NCBI GenBank assembly: GCA_902787715.1
Contig: CADAHQ010000009.1
Coordinates: forward strand, 1 to 64,000
From: an uncultured Lachnospiraceae bacterium
GTDB taxonomy: Bacteria > Bacillota > Clostridia > Lachnospirales > Lachnospiraceae
Direction of reading: 5' to 3'
DNA: 64,000 nucleotides
A program made the position numbers and the translations under genes. The notes beneath the pieces were generated by a model. That model ran no database searches, was not told the origin of the DNA, and was given only the letters and a program-made list of their open reading frames with translations. Below are positions 34,609 to 42,034 of the stretch, piece by piece (the first letter of the stretch is position 1; each line of letters starts with the position of its first letter).

Positions 34609-35424
34609 ATGGCGCGGAAAACAGTTGATTATTGTGTCTGGTCCACCACGGACTTTGACGACCATAACATCGGAAAAGTGTACACGGCGGTGGACGATTA
34701 TATGCGCGGGCGGTTCGGGCGCCGGATGGTTGCGCAGCCAAACAAGCTTGTGATTAACACGGCGGAGGAGTTTCGCGAGGCGTGGGAGAAGCTGGACGGC
34801 CACATCGAGATGCTGGTGGTGCGAGGGCACTCCAACCCGTTTCGGGCCGGCGGCGTGGACACGGACACCGTCCGCGGACTGCCGAAGAAAGATATAGATG
34901 TACTGTTTTTAGAGGGATGTAACGCCGGACATTGTAGCCATGTCGGGGTGGCGGAGGCATTTGCCGAGAAGGTGAGCGGCTTTGTGCTCGCCAGCGACGG
35001 CACGGTCAAAACCTACCCCGAGGACATGATGCGTTACGAGTCGGTGAGCGATGATATGTTTCGGGAGCTCGCGGCGGAAGATACGACCCGCGAAACCGGG
35101 GAGGCCGACGCGCCCCGCAACTACGGTTGGGTCAAATACACCGCCGGTGCAGCGCCCGAGCATATCGGCATGGCGCAGAAAACGACCCTTCGGCAAATTC
35201 TCCGCGCCGCAGGCGTTCGCCCCGAACCGAAGCGGCAAATGCGCCTTCGCATCCTGTGCGTCATCGCGTTTCTTGTGTTGTGCGCGGCGGTGGGAATCGG
35301 CGCGCGGGGCTGCGCTTCAGAGCCCGAGGGCGACGCGCAGCACGTCGAGGTTGTCGGTCATGATTCCGAGATAGGTTGCGCCGGCGTCGATGTCGGCTTT
35401 CGTGACGGATTGGAGCGAATTTAA
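34609..35424 (+). CDS. caspase-fold-like (CHAT/C14-like) protein with C-terminal membrane helix
   Basis: 271 residues. The core has the caspase-hemoglobinase pattern: strand then RGHSNP with His74, and strand VLFLEGCNAGHCSHVG with Cys104, followed by an Ala/Phe strand GFVLASDGTV. A single membrane helix sits at about 210-232. Residues after that helix are encoded over the 3' end of the convergent znuA-like gene (108-base overlap) and may be non-functional read-through. AGAAGGAGGAAGT precedes ATG 34609. Known bacterial relatives act in proteolysis or regulated cell death, but activity here is inference from the His-Cys pair. Confidence 0.6.
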   Translation: MARKTVDYCVWSTTDFDDHNIGKVYTAVDDYMRGRFGRRMVAQPNKLVINTAEEFREAWEKLDGHIEMLVVRGHSNPFRAGGVDTDTVRGLPKKDIDVLFLEGCNAGHCSHVGVAEAFAEKVSGFVLASDGTVKTYPEDMMRYESVSDDMFRELAAEDTTRETGEADAPRNYGWVKYTAGAAPEHIGMAQKTTLRQILRAAGVRPEPKRQMRLRILCVIAFLVLCAAVGIGARGCASEPEGDAQHVEVVGHDSEIGCAGVDVGFRDGLERI

Positions 35425-36462
35425 CGAGAGAATCTGCCGCGCGGGGTCGGGCTTCGCCGTCTTGGAGACGGTCTGCGCCAGCTTGCCGTCGGACCCTTCG
35501 ATGGTCAGAACCGCCGGAAGCGCCAGCTCGTCAAGCTTGCCCGCGAGGAACGTGATTGTCGCGAAGCTCGCCTCGGTCTCCGCGGAGCACCCGACAAATG
35601 CAGCATAATACGTCAGCCCGTAATCCTCGGTCAGATACCGGAACGGGAAGCGGTCGCCGAAGAGAAGCGTCTTCACCGGGGCGGCTTCCACCGCCTTTTT
35701 ATATTGTTCATCCAACGCGGACAGCTTTGCAAGATAAGCTTCCGCGTTCTTTTTATAGTCCTCCGCGTGGGCGGGGTCGAGAGTCTGCAAAGCCTCGGAG
35801 ATCTTCGTCACGAAGCGCGCGGCGTTTCGCAGCGACAGCCACACGTGCTCATCGTACTCGGGAGTGTCGACATGGGAATGACGGTTGTCCGCGGGGGTGG
35901 CACCGGTGTCGCGGCCGGTGTTTCCGGGGTCGCCTTCGGTGTCGTAATCATCGGTGTCGCAGGCGTCTTCCATGCCCTCCACGAGCTCTTCCTCTCTGGC
36001 GTCAGACCCCAGCGTTTCCATGAGATTGATGACGAGACGGTTGTCGTTTTTGCGCTGTTTCAGGGCATTTGCCGCCCATGCGTCCGACTCGCCGCCCACG
36101 TAGATGAAGAGGTCGCAGCCGGCGATTGTCAGGATGTCGCTTGCGGCGGGCTGGTAGCTGTGCATGTCGACTCCGCTCTCTGTGAGGAGCGTTAGCTCCG
36201 CTCCGGCGGGGTTGTCCCCCAGCACTTCGCGTACCCAGTCGTACTCGGGGAAAATGGTTGTGACGATGCGGATCTTTCCGTCGTCCTTGCGGCCGACGCT
36301 GCAGCCGGCGACAAGCCCTGCAAGCAGCACCGTAAGGAGCAGCGCCGCGAGAACACGGGCGGCGGTTTTGTGCGGGGCACCGCTGTGAAGCCGCGTTCCG
36401 CTGTTGTGCGGCGCATCGCAGGTCGCTTTGCGGCGGGTTTGATTTTCGTTAAGTATCTTCAT
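35317..36462 (-). CDS. ZnuA-like zinc/manganese ABC substrate-binding lipoprotein
   Basis: 381 residues. Lipobox LVAGC follows a signal segment that starts unusually late (about residues 35-54, after a basic polar N-terminus). The cluster A-I binding-protein features are seen: TTIFPEYDWVREV, a metal-ligand His in DMHSYQPAASD, an acidic/His loop (DNRHSHVDTPEYDEHVW), and HAEDYKKNA after it. It should deliver Zn2+ or Mn2+ to an ABC importer, whose permease and ATPase are not nearby. It follows the Fur-family gene by 76 bases on the same strand. Its 3' end overlaps the convergent caspase-like gene. Confidence 0.88.
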   Translation of the reverse strand: MKILNENQTRRKATCDAPHNSGTRLHSGAPHKTAARVLAALLLTVLLAGLVAGCSVGRKDDGKIRIVTTIFPEYDWVREVLGDNPAGAELTLLTESGVDMHSYQPAASDILTIAGCDLFIYVGGESDAWAANALKQRKNDNRLVINLMETLGSDAREEELVEGMEDACDTDDYDTEGDPGNTGRDTGATPADNRHSHVDTPEYDEHVWLSLRNAARFVTKISEALQTLDPAHAEDYKKNAEAYLAKLSALDEQYKKAVEAAPVKTLLFGDRFPFRYLTEDYGLTYYAAFVGCSAETEASFATITFLAGKLDELALPAVLTIEGSDGKLAQTVSKTAKPDPARQILSLNSLQSVTKADIDAGATYLGIMTDNLDVLRVALGL

Positions 36463-36538
36463 GGCAGAATAATTTCCTTTGTTTTCCTTGGTAGGGATGG
36501 TGGCTCAGAGCCTTGTCTGCTGCTGGTCAGGGCAGTTT

Positions 36539-36982
36539 TCAGCCCTCGGCTCCGTCGGCGGGGTCGCTTGCGCGGCAGTCCTCGCAGAGGCCGTAGAGCA
36601 CGGTGCGCATGGGGTCGAGGCGGAAGCCGTGGGCGTCGAAGAGGTGGGAGCGGATGGCCGCAAGCTCATCACAGTGAAGGTGGATGAGCGCGCCGCAGCG
36701 TTCGCATTTGCAGTGGAAGCAGGAGTCTGCGCCCTCCCGGGCGCCGGCGCCCACGTACTCGAAACAGGCGGGGCTGTTCACGTCGATGATGTATTTGTTG
36801 ACTAAGCCTTCTGCCACGAGGTTTTCCAGCTGGCGGTAGACGGTGGACTGCCCGACGGGCATGCCCTTGGCGCGGCAGTATGCGCAGACGTCCGCTGCGG
36901 TGGTGTGGACGCCGGGCGTGCCGGCGAGGCACTCGAGCAGGATGTCGCGCTGCTTGGTCTTGTATTTGGTGCGTGTATTCAT
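36539..36982 (-). CDS. Fur-family metal regulator (Zur-like)
   Basis: 147 residues: winged helix (TAADVCAYCRAKGMPVGQSTVYRQLENLVAEGLVNKY) and dimer domain with two zinc-binding Cys pairs (CKCERC and GLCEDC) and the HLHCDE metal site. ATG 36982 is chosen over a longer in-frame start. Its position in front of a ZnuA-like gene favours Zur over Fur or PerR. A palindrome of the 7-1-7 Fur-family type lies upstream at 37112-37126, suggesting autoregulation. Confidence 0.9.
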   Translation of the reverse strand: MNTRTKYKTKQRDILLECLAGTPGVHTTAADVCAYCRAKGMPVGQSTVYRQLENLVAEGLVNKYIIDVNSPACFEYVGAGAREGADSCFHCKCERCGALIHLHCDELAAIRSHLFDAHGFRLDPMRTVLYGLCEDCRASDPADGAEG

Positions 36983-37111
36983 AATGAAATCCTTTGCGTT
37001 GTTTAGGGTTGCATTCCTTCGTGAAGGATTCCTTCGTGAGGGCTGCAAATGCCCGAATTTGGGAAGCGTTCTCGATTATACCTGCTGCCGCGGCCGGTGT
37101 CAAGATGAAAA

Positions 37112-37126
37112 TGAAAATCGTTTTCA
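37112..37126. promoter_or_regulatory. Fur-family box
   Basis: TGAAAATCGTTTTCA is a 15 bp inverted repeat with one mismatch in the 7-1-7 layout, between the divergent Fur-family gene and the membrane-protein gene at 37266. The family and layout are known; binding here is inferred. Confidence 0.6.
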
Positions 37127-37265
37127 AATTGTTGCAGCAACGGCCATGCTTACAAAAATGTCACTTCGCCGGGGAAAATTGTAACCGGAATCGATGTTTT
37201 CGGAATTTGCCGCGCTGTATACTGTGGGTGTAAGGAGCGGAAACGCTCAGACAGGAGGTTTGTGT

Positions 37266-37772
37266 ATGAAACGGAAAAATGTGATTTGGTGTGTTGCGGG
37301 AGTTTTGATTGCAGCGTCGGTAGCGATCGTTGCAAAGACAGTGTTCGGAAACGCAGCAACGACAGCAGCTGCAGGCGCCGGGGAGGCGTCTGCAGCGGGC
37401 GCCCCGATGGGTTCGCTTGCCGCAAGAATTCTTCTTTTGGCGGCGCTGATTGCATTGGAAGTGATTGCTGCGAACAGTCTTGTCCGTTTAGCTTGTGATG
37501 AGTGCTGGTACCGTTTTGACGTGGTTGCGCATGTTGTTTTTGTCGGCGCAGCGGTTTTCGGCGCTTTGCTGATTCTTGAGATGCTGCTCGGCGATTCCGC
37601 ATCGTTCCTCAGTGGAATAATCGGTCGCCTTCGCGCAATCGATGCCAATGCGCCGATTCGCTTCTTCGCAGGCGTCATGGTGGCGAGACTTCTCTACGCC
37701 GTAAGCCTTCCGATCCGCCTTGCATGGGAGGAGCGCGAGGACGCCAGAGAAGCGGAGGAAACCTGGGCTTAG
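37266..37772 (+). CDS. membrane protein of unknown function
   Basis: 168 residues with four hydrophobic segments: near the N-terminus after MKRKN, at about 45-62, 75-98 and 120-138. The tail is acidic (EEREDAREAEE). ATG 37266 follows CAGGAGG. Divergent from the Fur-family gene, with the Fur box between them, so it may respond to the same metal. No family recognised. Confidence 0.6.
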   Translation: MKRKNVIWCVAGVLIAASVAIVAKTVFGNAATTAAAGAGEASAAGAPMGSLAARILLLAALIALEVIAANSLVRLACDECWYRFDVVAHVVFVGAAVFGALLILEMLLGDSASFLSGIIGRLRAIDANAPIRFFAGVMVARLLYAVSLPIRLAWEEREDAREAEETWA

Positions 37773-37825
37773 GGCGGCATTTGCCGGGGTAAAAAGGATA
37801 AAATTATCAGAGAAATTGCAGTTTT

Positions 37826-37862
37826 TATGTCGTTCATCAAAAAAATATGTCGTTCATCAAAA
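37826..37862 (+). repeat. two direct repeats upstream of the bacteriocin locus
   Basis: TATGTCGTTCATCAAAA occurs at 37826-37842 and 37846-37862, exactly 20 bases apart, about two helical turns. This is the geometry of LytTR-type response-regulator sites (AgrA, ComE, PlnC) that control bacteriocin operons. Confidence 0.65.
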
Positions 37863-38061
37863 TGTAATTGATTTCTTCGGGAAAACTGATAGATAATGTA
37901 AGTGGACTTGTTCTTGCATAATGTAACAACTCCGAAGTAGAGCGAAGAAAAGAAACAGAGAGTGTTTTTCTAAACTTAGATTTTTCGGTGGACGTATGCA
38001 GGTGCACATGCTACGAGGCAACATAGGCAGAACGGTCTAGAATCAGAAAAGGAGAAATCAG

Positions 38062-38538
38062 ATGAGGAAGTTTGCTTATGTGATGGTATGTGTAGTTGTT
38101 TCGTTAATGTTTTTCTTGCCGTCAAATACCGCATACGCATATACGTATGAAGACACCATTGAAGTCGAAGGCGCTGGACATCGCAAGTATGAGTGGGAGT
38201 GGTCCTGGGATATCAATTACGGTGAAACGTGGTGTCCTATCGGGACTTTCGTGATTGGTTTTGAAACGGATTGGATTAATGAGTACTATTCGTGGTCACG
38301 TTCAGAGTGGCCTCCGGAGGGAGGGGTAGTATATACTAAAGCAGGCGTCAAAAACAAGGGACAGTCTTGGACAGATGCTTCGTGGAAAGGATTTAATGTT
38401 TGGTCTAAATCAGAGATCAGAGCAAAAAAGGACACCGCCTATTTCCGGGTTAAGATTGGGACCAATAATCCGGATGGTTACGAATGGCATGGTTTTCTTT
38501 TTTTAACTGCGCCAAACTATTATTCGAATTATAAGTAA
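38062..38538 (+). CDS. secreted protein, possible lactococcin-972-like bacteriocin
   Basis: 158 residues. A signal peptide (about 1-26, ...NTAYA) is followed by a Trp- and Tyr-rich mature part (EWEWSWD, EYYSWSRSEW, WTDASWKGFNVWSKSEI) ending ...NYYSNYK. Lactococcin 972 precursors are smaller (about 90 residues) but share the secreted, aromatic-rich type and, decisively, the neighbours: a DUF1430-type membrane protein and an ABC ATPase of the lactococcin-972 group. AAAAGGAGAAA precedes ATG 38062. Direct repeats lie 200 bases upstream. The bacteriocin label depends on context; the sequence itself is divergent. Confidence 0.55.
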   Translation: MRKFAYVMVCVVVSLMFFLPSNTAYAYTYEDTIEVEGAGHRKYEWEWSWDINYGETWCPIGTFVIGFETDWINEYYSWSRSEWPPEGGVVYTKAGVKNKGQSWTDASWKGFNVWSKSEIRAKKDTAYFRVKIGTNNPDGYEWHGFLFLTAPNYYSNYK

Positions 38539-38550
38539 TCTGAAAAGTGA

Positions 38551-38605
38551 GAAGAAATGCTTTTGCAACAGGAAGATTTGCGCCTGTTGCAAAAAGCATT
38601 TCTTA
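38551..38605 (+). terminator. hairpin after the bacteriocin-like gene
   Basis: AGAAATGCTTTTGCAACAGG pairs with CCTGTTGCAAAAAGCATTTCT (one bulge). It may partly stop transcription and so set a high ratio of the secreted protein to the downstream membrane proteins. Confidence 0.7.
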
Positions 38606-38654
38606 TAACAGAAGGATTATATTTGGTGTTGACTATGAACAGGGGGTATAATTG

Positions 38655-39176
38655 ATGGAAACTAAAAATGGGCTTCGATGGCTGCGGAGATTAAAGATTT
38701 TCGGGATAGTCCTTGTGATTCTGGCCATGGTTTATTTGGGGGTTCATTTTGTGTGTTGCGAAGCCGTAATGGGGCCTTTTCTGAACGGGGAGAAGAATGG
38801 CAGCTGGTATGTTACAACGGATGGGTTGTATGAAGTGTCCGCTCGACGGTTCGGATTAATGGAATTCTACGGAGAGGTGCATGTTGAGCGGGTGGGAAGC
38901 CGTAAAGTAATAATAGGCGGCGGAGCAGAGCAAAAACCTTCCTGTGGATTGATTGTGTGGCGGGGAGTTGGCTTTGTTGAGTATGGACTAATGATTACAA
39001 CGGTTCCCGACGGAAAAAGGATTGTATATTATATGGTTACGATTGACGAGAACGGGGAGTATGTTCCTGATGGGACCATTGTTGGAGAAAAAGAAGAATT
39101 TGTTAAGAAATATATCGAAGAGAACAAAGAAGAAATCATGAATATGATTGGGAAATACCATTCGATAGGGGGATGA
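38655..39176 (+). CDS. single-pass membrane protein in the bacteriocin locus
   Basis: 173 residues. One hydrophobic helix (about 14-36) after a basic start, then a soluble domain of beta character and a Glu/Lys-rich tail (KKYIEENKEEI). CAGGGGG lies ahead of ATG 38655. It is not part of the classical three-gene lactococcin-972 set; it could be an immunity protein or an accessory. No family recognised. Confidence 0.5.
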   Translation: METKNGLRWLRRLKIFGIVLVILAMVYLGVHFVCCEAVMGPFLNGEKNGSWYVTTDGLYEVSARRFGLMEFYGEVHVERVGSRKVIIGGGAEQKPSCGLIVWRGVGFVEYGLMITTVPDGKRIVYYMVTIDENGEYVPDGTIVGEKEEFVKKYIEENKEEIMNMIGKYHSIGG

Positions 39177-39180
39177 TTCT

Positions 39181-41157
39181 TTGCGAGGTGCCAAGTATAT
39201 TGTTTTGCTGTTGGGCATATGCATGATTTTAGTGTTTTGCGGAGAGGAAAACCAAGAGCTTGTTTATGGCTTTTTGGAGGACAATCCGTTTTTCTTTGTT
39301 GACTCTCAAAACAAAGAGATGTACGCGGAATCATTCGGAAAGACGATAACAGAGTTGGCGGCCGAGCATCACGTTGGCTTGTTTGCGAAGGACGCAGTTG
39401 TCGGGAAAGACGGACTGGAGGAGTTTTTCGTATATCTGAATGATATTCAAGAGGAATGGCTAAGGAAAAACAACCTGTATATCGAGGGAGAATGCAAATC
39501 ACTTTTTTCGGATTCCGTAAGAGTTTCCGTTCGCGATTTTTCCAAATTTGCCGCAGAGCAGACCATGCCGGATCAAATATATGTGATTGGCCCGACTGAG
39601 ATCGCAAAGAAAATACGGAAAACATTGGTTGATGAATATAATGTTTCCGAAGTCAAGATGGGCGTGTCACCGGAAGAGACTGACGTAATAATATACCTTT
39701 GGATAATAATCGGGGTTACGTTCTGGTTTTTAACTGCTGTGGATAGTATTATAACGAGAAAGAGAGGATTGATACGCGCAGTTATCGGGGTTGGCAGACG
39801 GCGGCAAGTGATAGAAGGAGTAATCTGCGATACCCTGGGGCTGACTGCTACATTTTTAATTGCGTATTTGATTCTGGGACAATGGTATGTTTTTTACAAC
39901 ACAAGCATACATTTGATCTGTCTCGGAATAGTGCTGGCCGGAAGTATTGCAATTCAAACGGTGCTTTCAAAGACAAATGTTCGAAAAGCACTGAGACAAG
40001 TTCAGATAGATCGGGATGTGTTGGGAGTTCTCTGTGTAGTTAAAATAGTGATTACCGTGTTGAGTTTGCTCATTATTGCCGGGTTGATAAATGAGATTCA
40101 TAAAACGCGAGACATTCGGAAAACACTGGACCAACTGCGAGAACTGCAAGATTATTATTTCGTGAGTGTCTTCTGTCCGGATGAGAGTTTGGAAGAAGAA
40201 CAGAGTTATCAGGAATGGTTGAGTAAACTAATATCTGAGAAACAAGCGGATTACAAACCATTGTATTTTTCGGAAAGAGGCTATGGTGCGTTTGAAGACG
40301 ACGCAATCAAGATGGTTGAAGTCAGTTATTATGCCCGCGATATGATAGAAATAACCGCGAAATACCGGGAGAGCGAGCATGATTCGGATTACATTGTTCT
40401 TATCCCCCAAAAAGAGCTGAACGAAAGCCATAGCCATGATGAAGAAGATGGGAGCAGTGATTTGGACGAATTGCTTCGTGACGCTTGTGGAGGCGAGTCG
40501 TTTGAAAAGATCCTCTACAAAGAAACTGCAGAGATTGTCTGCACGACAGCAGGAGAGGGCCGTTTGGCATTGACAACGTGTAAGAATCCTGTCGTATTGT
40601 TGCGGAACCATCCGGATACCGGAGAGTCTATCGCCAGAGTAATGCAGGACCTCAATGAGGGGGCGATGAAAGTAATGTTTTGCCTTCCCGAGGGGGCGGA
40701 TGTTGAAGAGATACAACTGTTTAGTGGCGGACGGTATCAGGTAGCGGCGGGCGAGGTGCGCGCGTTGGTAGAAGAACAGGTGCACAGGCAGGAAATGTTT
40801 GTCTTTTCAGAGAGCATTCTGTGCGCATTAGTCCTTTTGTATAATCTTTTACTCTCTCTGAGGCTTACACAAATTGATTATCTGGTTAACAGAAGGAAGA
40901 ATACTATCGGAGTAATCCTGGGGAGAACCCTGATTGAAAGATATCGGGGAACTGTTGTGAGATATGCAGTTACGACGGCGGTCTCTCTCGTGGTGATAGT
41001 TGTCTTATGTATGCAAATTCGTTTTTCCGGAATCGGGGCAGTATTAGCTTGCGGTGGATTTCTCTGCTGTATAGACATTTTGCTGTATCTGTTCCGGATG
41101 CGAAGAATGGAGAAAAAGAATATCAAGTCGGTTATCACGGGAGGCATTTATGCTTGA
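39181..41157 (+). CDS. bacteriocin-associated integral membrane protein (DUF1430 type)
   Basis: 658 residues with about eight membrane helices: one at the N-terminus, four between about 175 and 305, and three near the C-terminus, separated by extracytoplasmic domains. This is the plan of the 'bact_immun_7tm' proteins that accompany lactococcin 972, thought to be the permease of an immunity/export ABC system. The late stretch RLTQIDYLVNRRKNTIGVILG resembles FtsX/MacB-type permease loops. TTG 39181 follows AGGGGGATG and is four bases after the previous stop. It overlaps the ATPase gene by eight bases. Confidence 0.75.
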   Translation: MRGAKYIVLLLGICMILVFCGEENQELVYGFLEDNPFFFVDSQNKEMYAESFGKTITELAAEHHVGLFAKDAVVGKDGLEEFFVYLNDIQEEWLRKNNLYIEGECKSLFSDSVRVSVRDFSKFAAEQTMPDQIYVIGPTEIAKKIRKTLVDEYNVSEVKMGVSPEETDVIIYLWIIIGVTFWFLTAVDSIITRKRGLIRAVIGVGRRRQVIEGVICDTLGLTATFLIAYLILGQWYVFYNTSIHLICLGIVLAGSIAIQTVLSKTNVRKALRQVQIDRDVLGVLCVVKIVITVLSLLIIAGLINEIHKTRDIRKTLDQLRELQDYYFVSVFCPDESLEEEQSYQEWLSKLISEKQADYKPLYFSERGYGAFEDDAIKMVEVSYYARDMIEITAKYRESEHDSDYIVLIPQKELNESHSHDEEDGSSDLDELLRDACGGESFEKILYKETAEIVCTTAGEGRLALTTCKNPVVLLRNHPDTGESIARVMQDLNEGAMKVMFCLPEGADVEEIQLFSGGRYQVAAGEVRALVEEQVHRQEMFVFSESILCALVLLYNLLLSLRLTQIDYLVNRRKNTIGVILGRTLIERYRGTVVRYAVTTAVSLVVIVVLCMQIRFSGIGAVLACGGFLCCIDILLYLFRMRRMEKKNIKSVITGGIYA

Positions 41158-41782
41158 AATCAAAGGCCTGTCAAAAAGATATGAAAACAGGGTGTTGTTC
41201 GAGGACTTCAATCTGGAGGTTAATGACGGAGAGTTTGTTATCATCGTTGGGGAGAGCGGAGCCGGAAAAACTACGCTGTTGAACATGATTGGAGGACTGG
41301 AGGAGGTATCGGGCGGAACGATTGCCTTCAACGGAAAACGGATCTCCGGGAAAATGAACGACAGGGAGTTTTATGGGAAAACGGTAGGCTTTTTGTTTCA
41401 AAGCTTCGGATTGTTGGAGGAAGAGACGGTATACCGCAATCTAACGTTGGTCCCGGTGAGAAATCGAAGCACGATAAGTATAGAAGAAGCTATGCACCGG
41501 ACCGGTATTGCCGACCTCAGAGATCAGAAAGTGTTTCGTTTGTCCGGTGGAGAGCAACAACGAGTCGCGCTTTGCCGTCTGATAATAAAGCAGTGCGATT
41601 TGATTTTGGCGGATGAGCCGACCGGAAATCTTGATCCGGAAAATTCGCGAAAAGTGATGAGTATACTTCGCGAGATATGTGCTTTGGGAAAAACGGTTAT
41701 TGTTGTTACTCATGATGTGCGCCTGATTCAGGAAGGTGACCGAGTTATAACGGTTGAACGTTGCAACGAGATTAACAAATAG
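41150..41782 (+). CDS. ABC transporter ATPase, lactococcin-972 / MacB type
   Basis: 210 residues. Walker A GESGAGKTT, Q-loop FLFQSFGLLEEETV, signature LSGGEQQRVALCR, Walker B LILADEPTGNLD and switch His in VTHD are complete. The short, stand-alone form matches ATPases of LolD/MacB and of bacteriocin immunity exporters. It starts inside the permease gene, so both are made together. A terminator follows at 41802. Confidence 0.92.
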   Translation: MLEIKGLSKRYENRVLFEDFNLEVNDGEFVIIVGESGAGKTTLLNMIGGLEEVSGGTIAFNGKRISGKMNDREFYGKTVGFLFQSFGLLEEETVYRNLTLVPVRNRSTISIEEAMHRTGIADLRDQKVFRLSGGEQQRVALCRLIIKQCDLILADEPTGNLDPENSRKVMSILREICALGKTVIVVTHDVRLIQEGDRVITVERCNEINK

Positions 41783-41801
41783 AATAATCCGCATTGCATT
41801 T

Positions 41802-41832
41802 AAGCGACGGAGAACAGGTTCCGTCGCTTTTC
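41802..41832 (+). terminator. terminator of the bacteriocin operon
   Basis: AAGCGACGGA pairs with TCCGTCGCTT around a seven-base loop, followed by TTTCTGTT. Confidence 0.8.
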
Positions 41833-41884
41833 TGTTAGGGGAAAGAATTGCTATTGCCTAGGGTGACTTTTACATACGTTCATC

Positions 41885-41913
41885 TTGCATTGTAGGGCGC
41901 GTTATGGTATTAT
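41885..41913 (+). promoter_or_regulatory. promoter of transketolase
   Basis: TTGCAT (41885-41890), 17 bp spacer, TATTAT (41908-41913). Confidence 0.7.
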
Positions 41914-42034
41914 TCTAGCGGGTATGCGCTCGTTGTGTGGGCGCTGCGGCCCTGTTCGCGCGTGCGGTGAAAAAAAGCGGGCGGGAAGGGGGCAGGAAGA
42001 AAAGAAACACAATAACTTCATCGGAGGAATCATT

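Noticed and set aside
37801..37862. Direct repeats as ends of a mobile element
   Set aside because: The second copy follows only three bases after the first and lies in a promoter region; a regulator site fits better.
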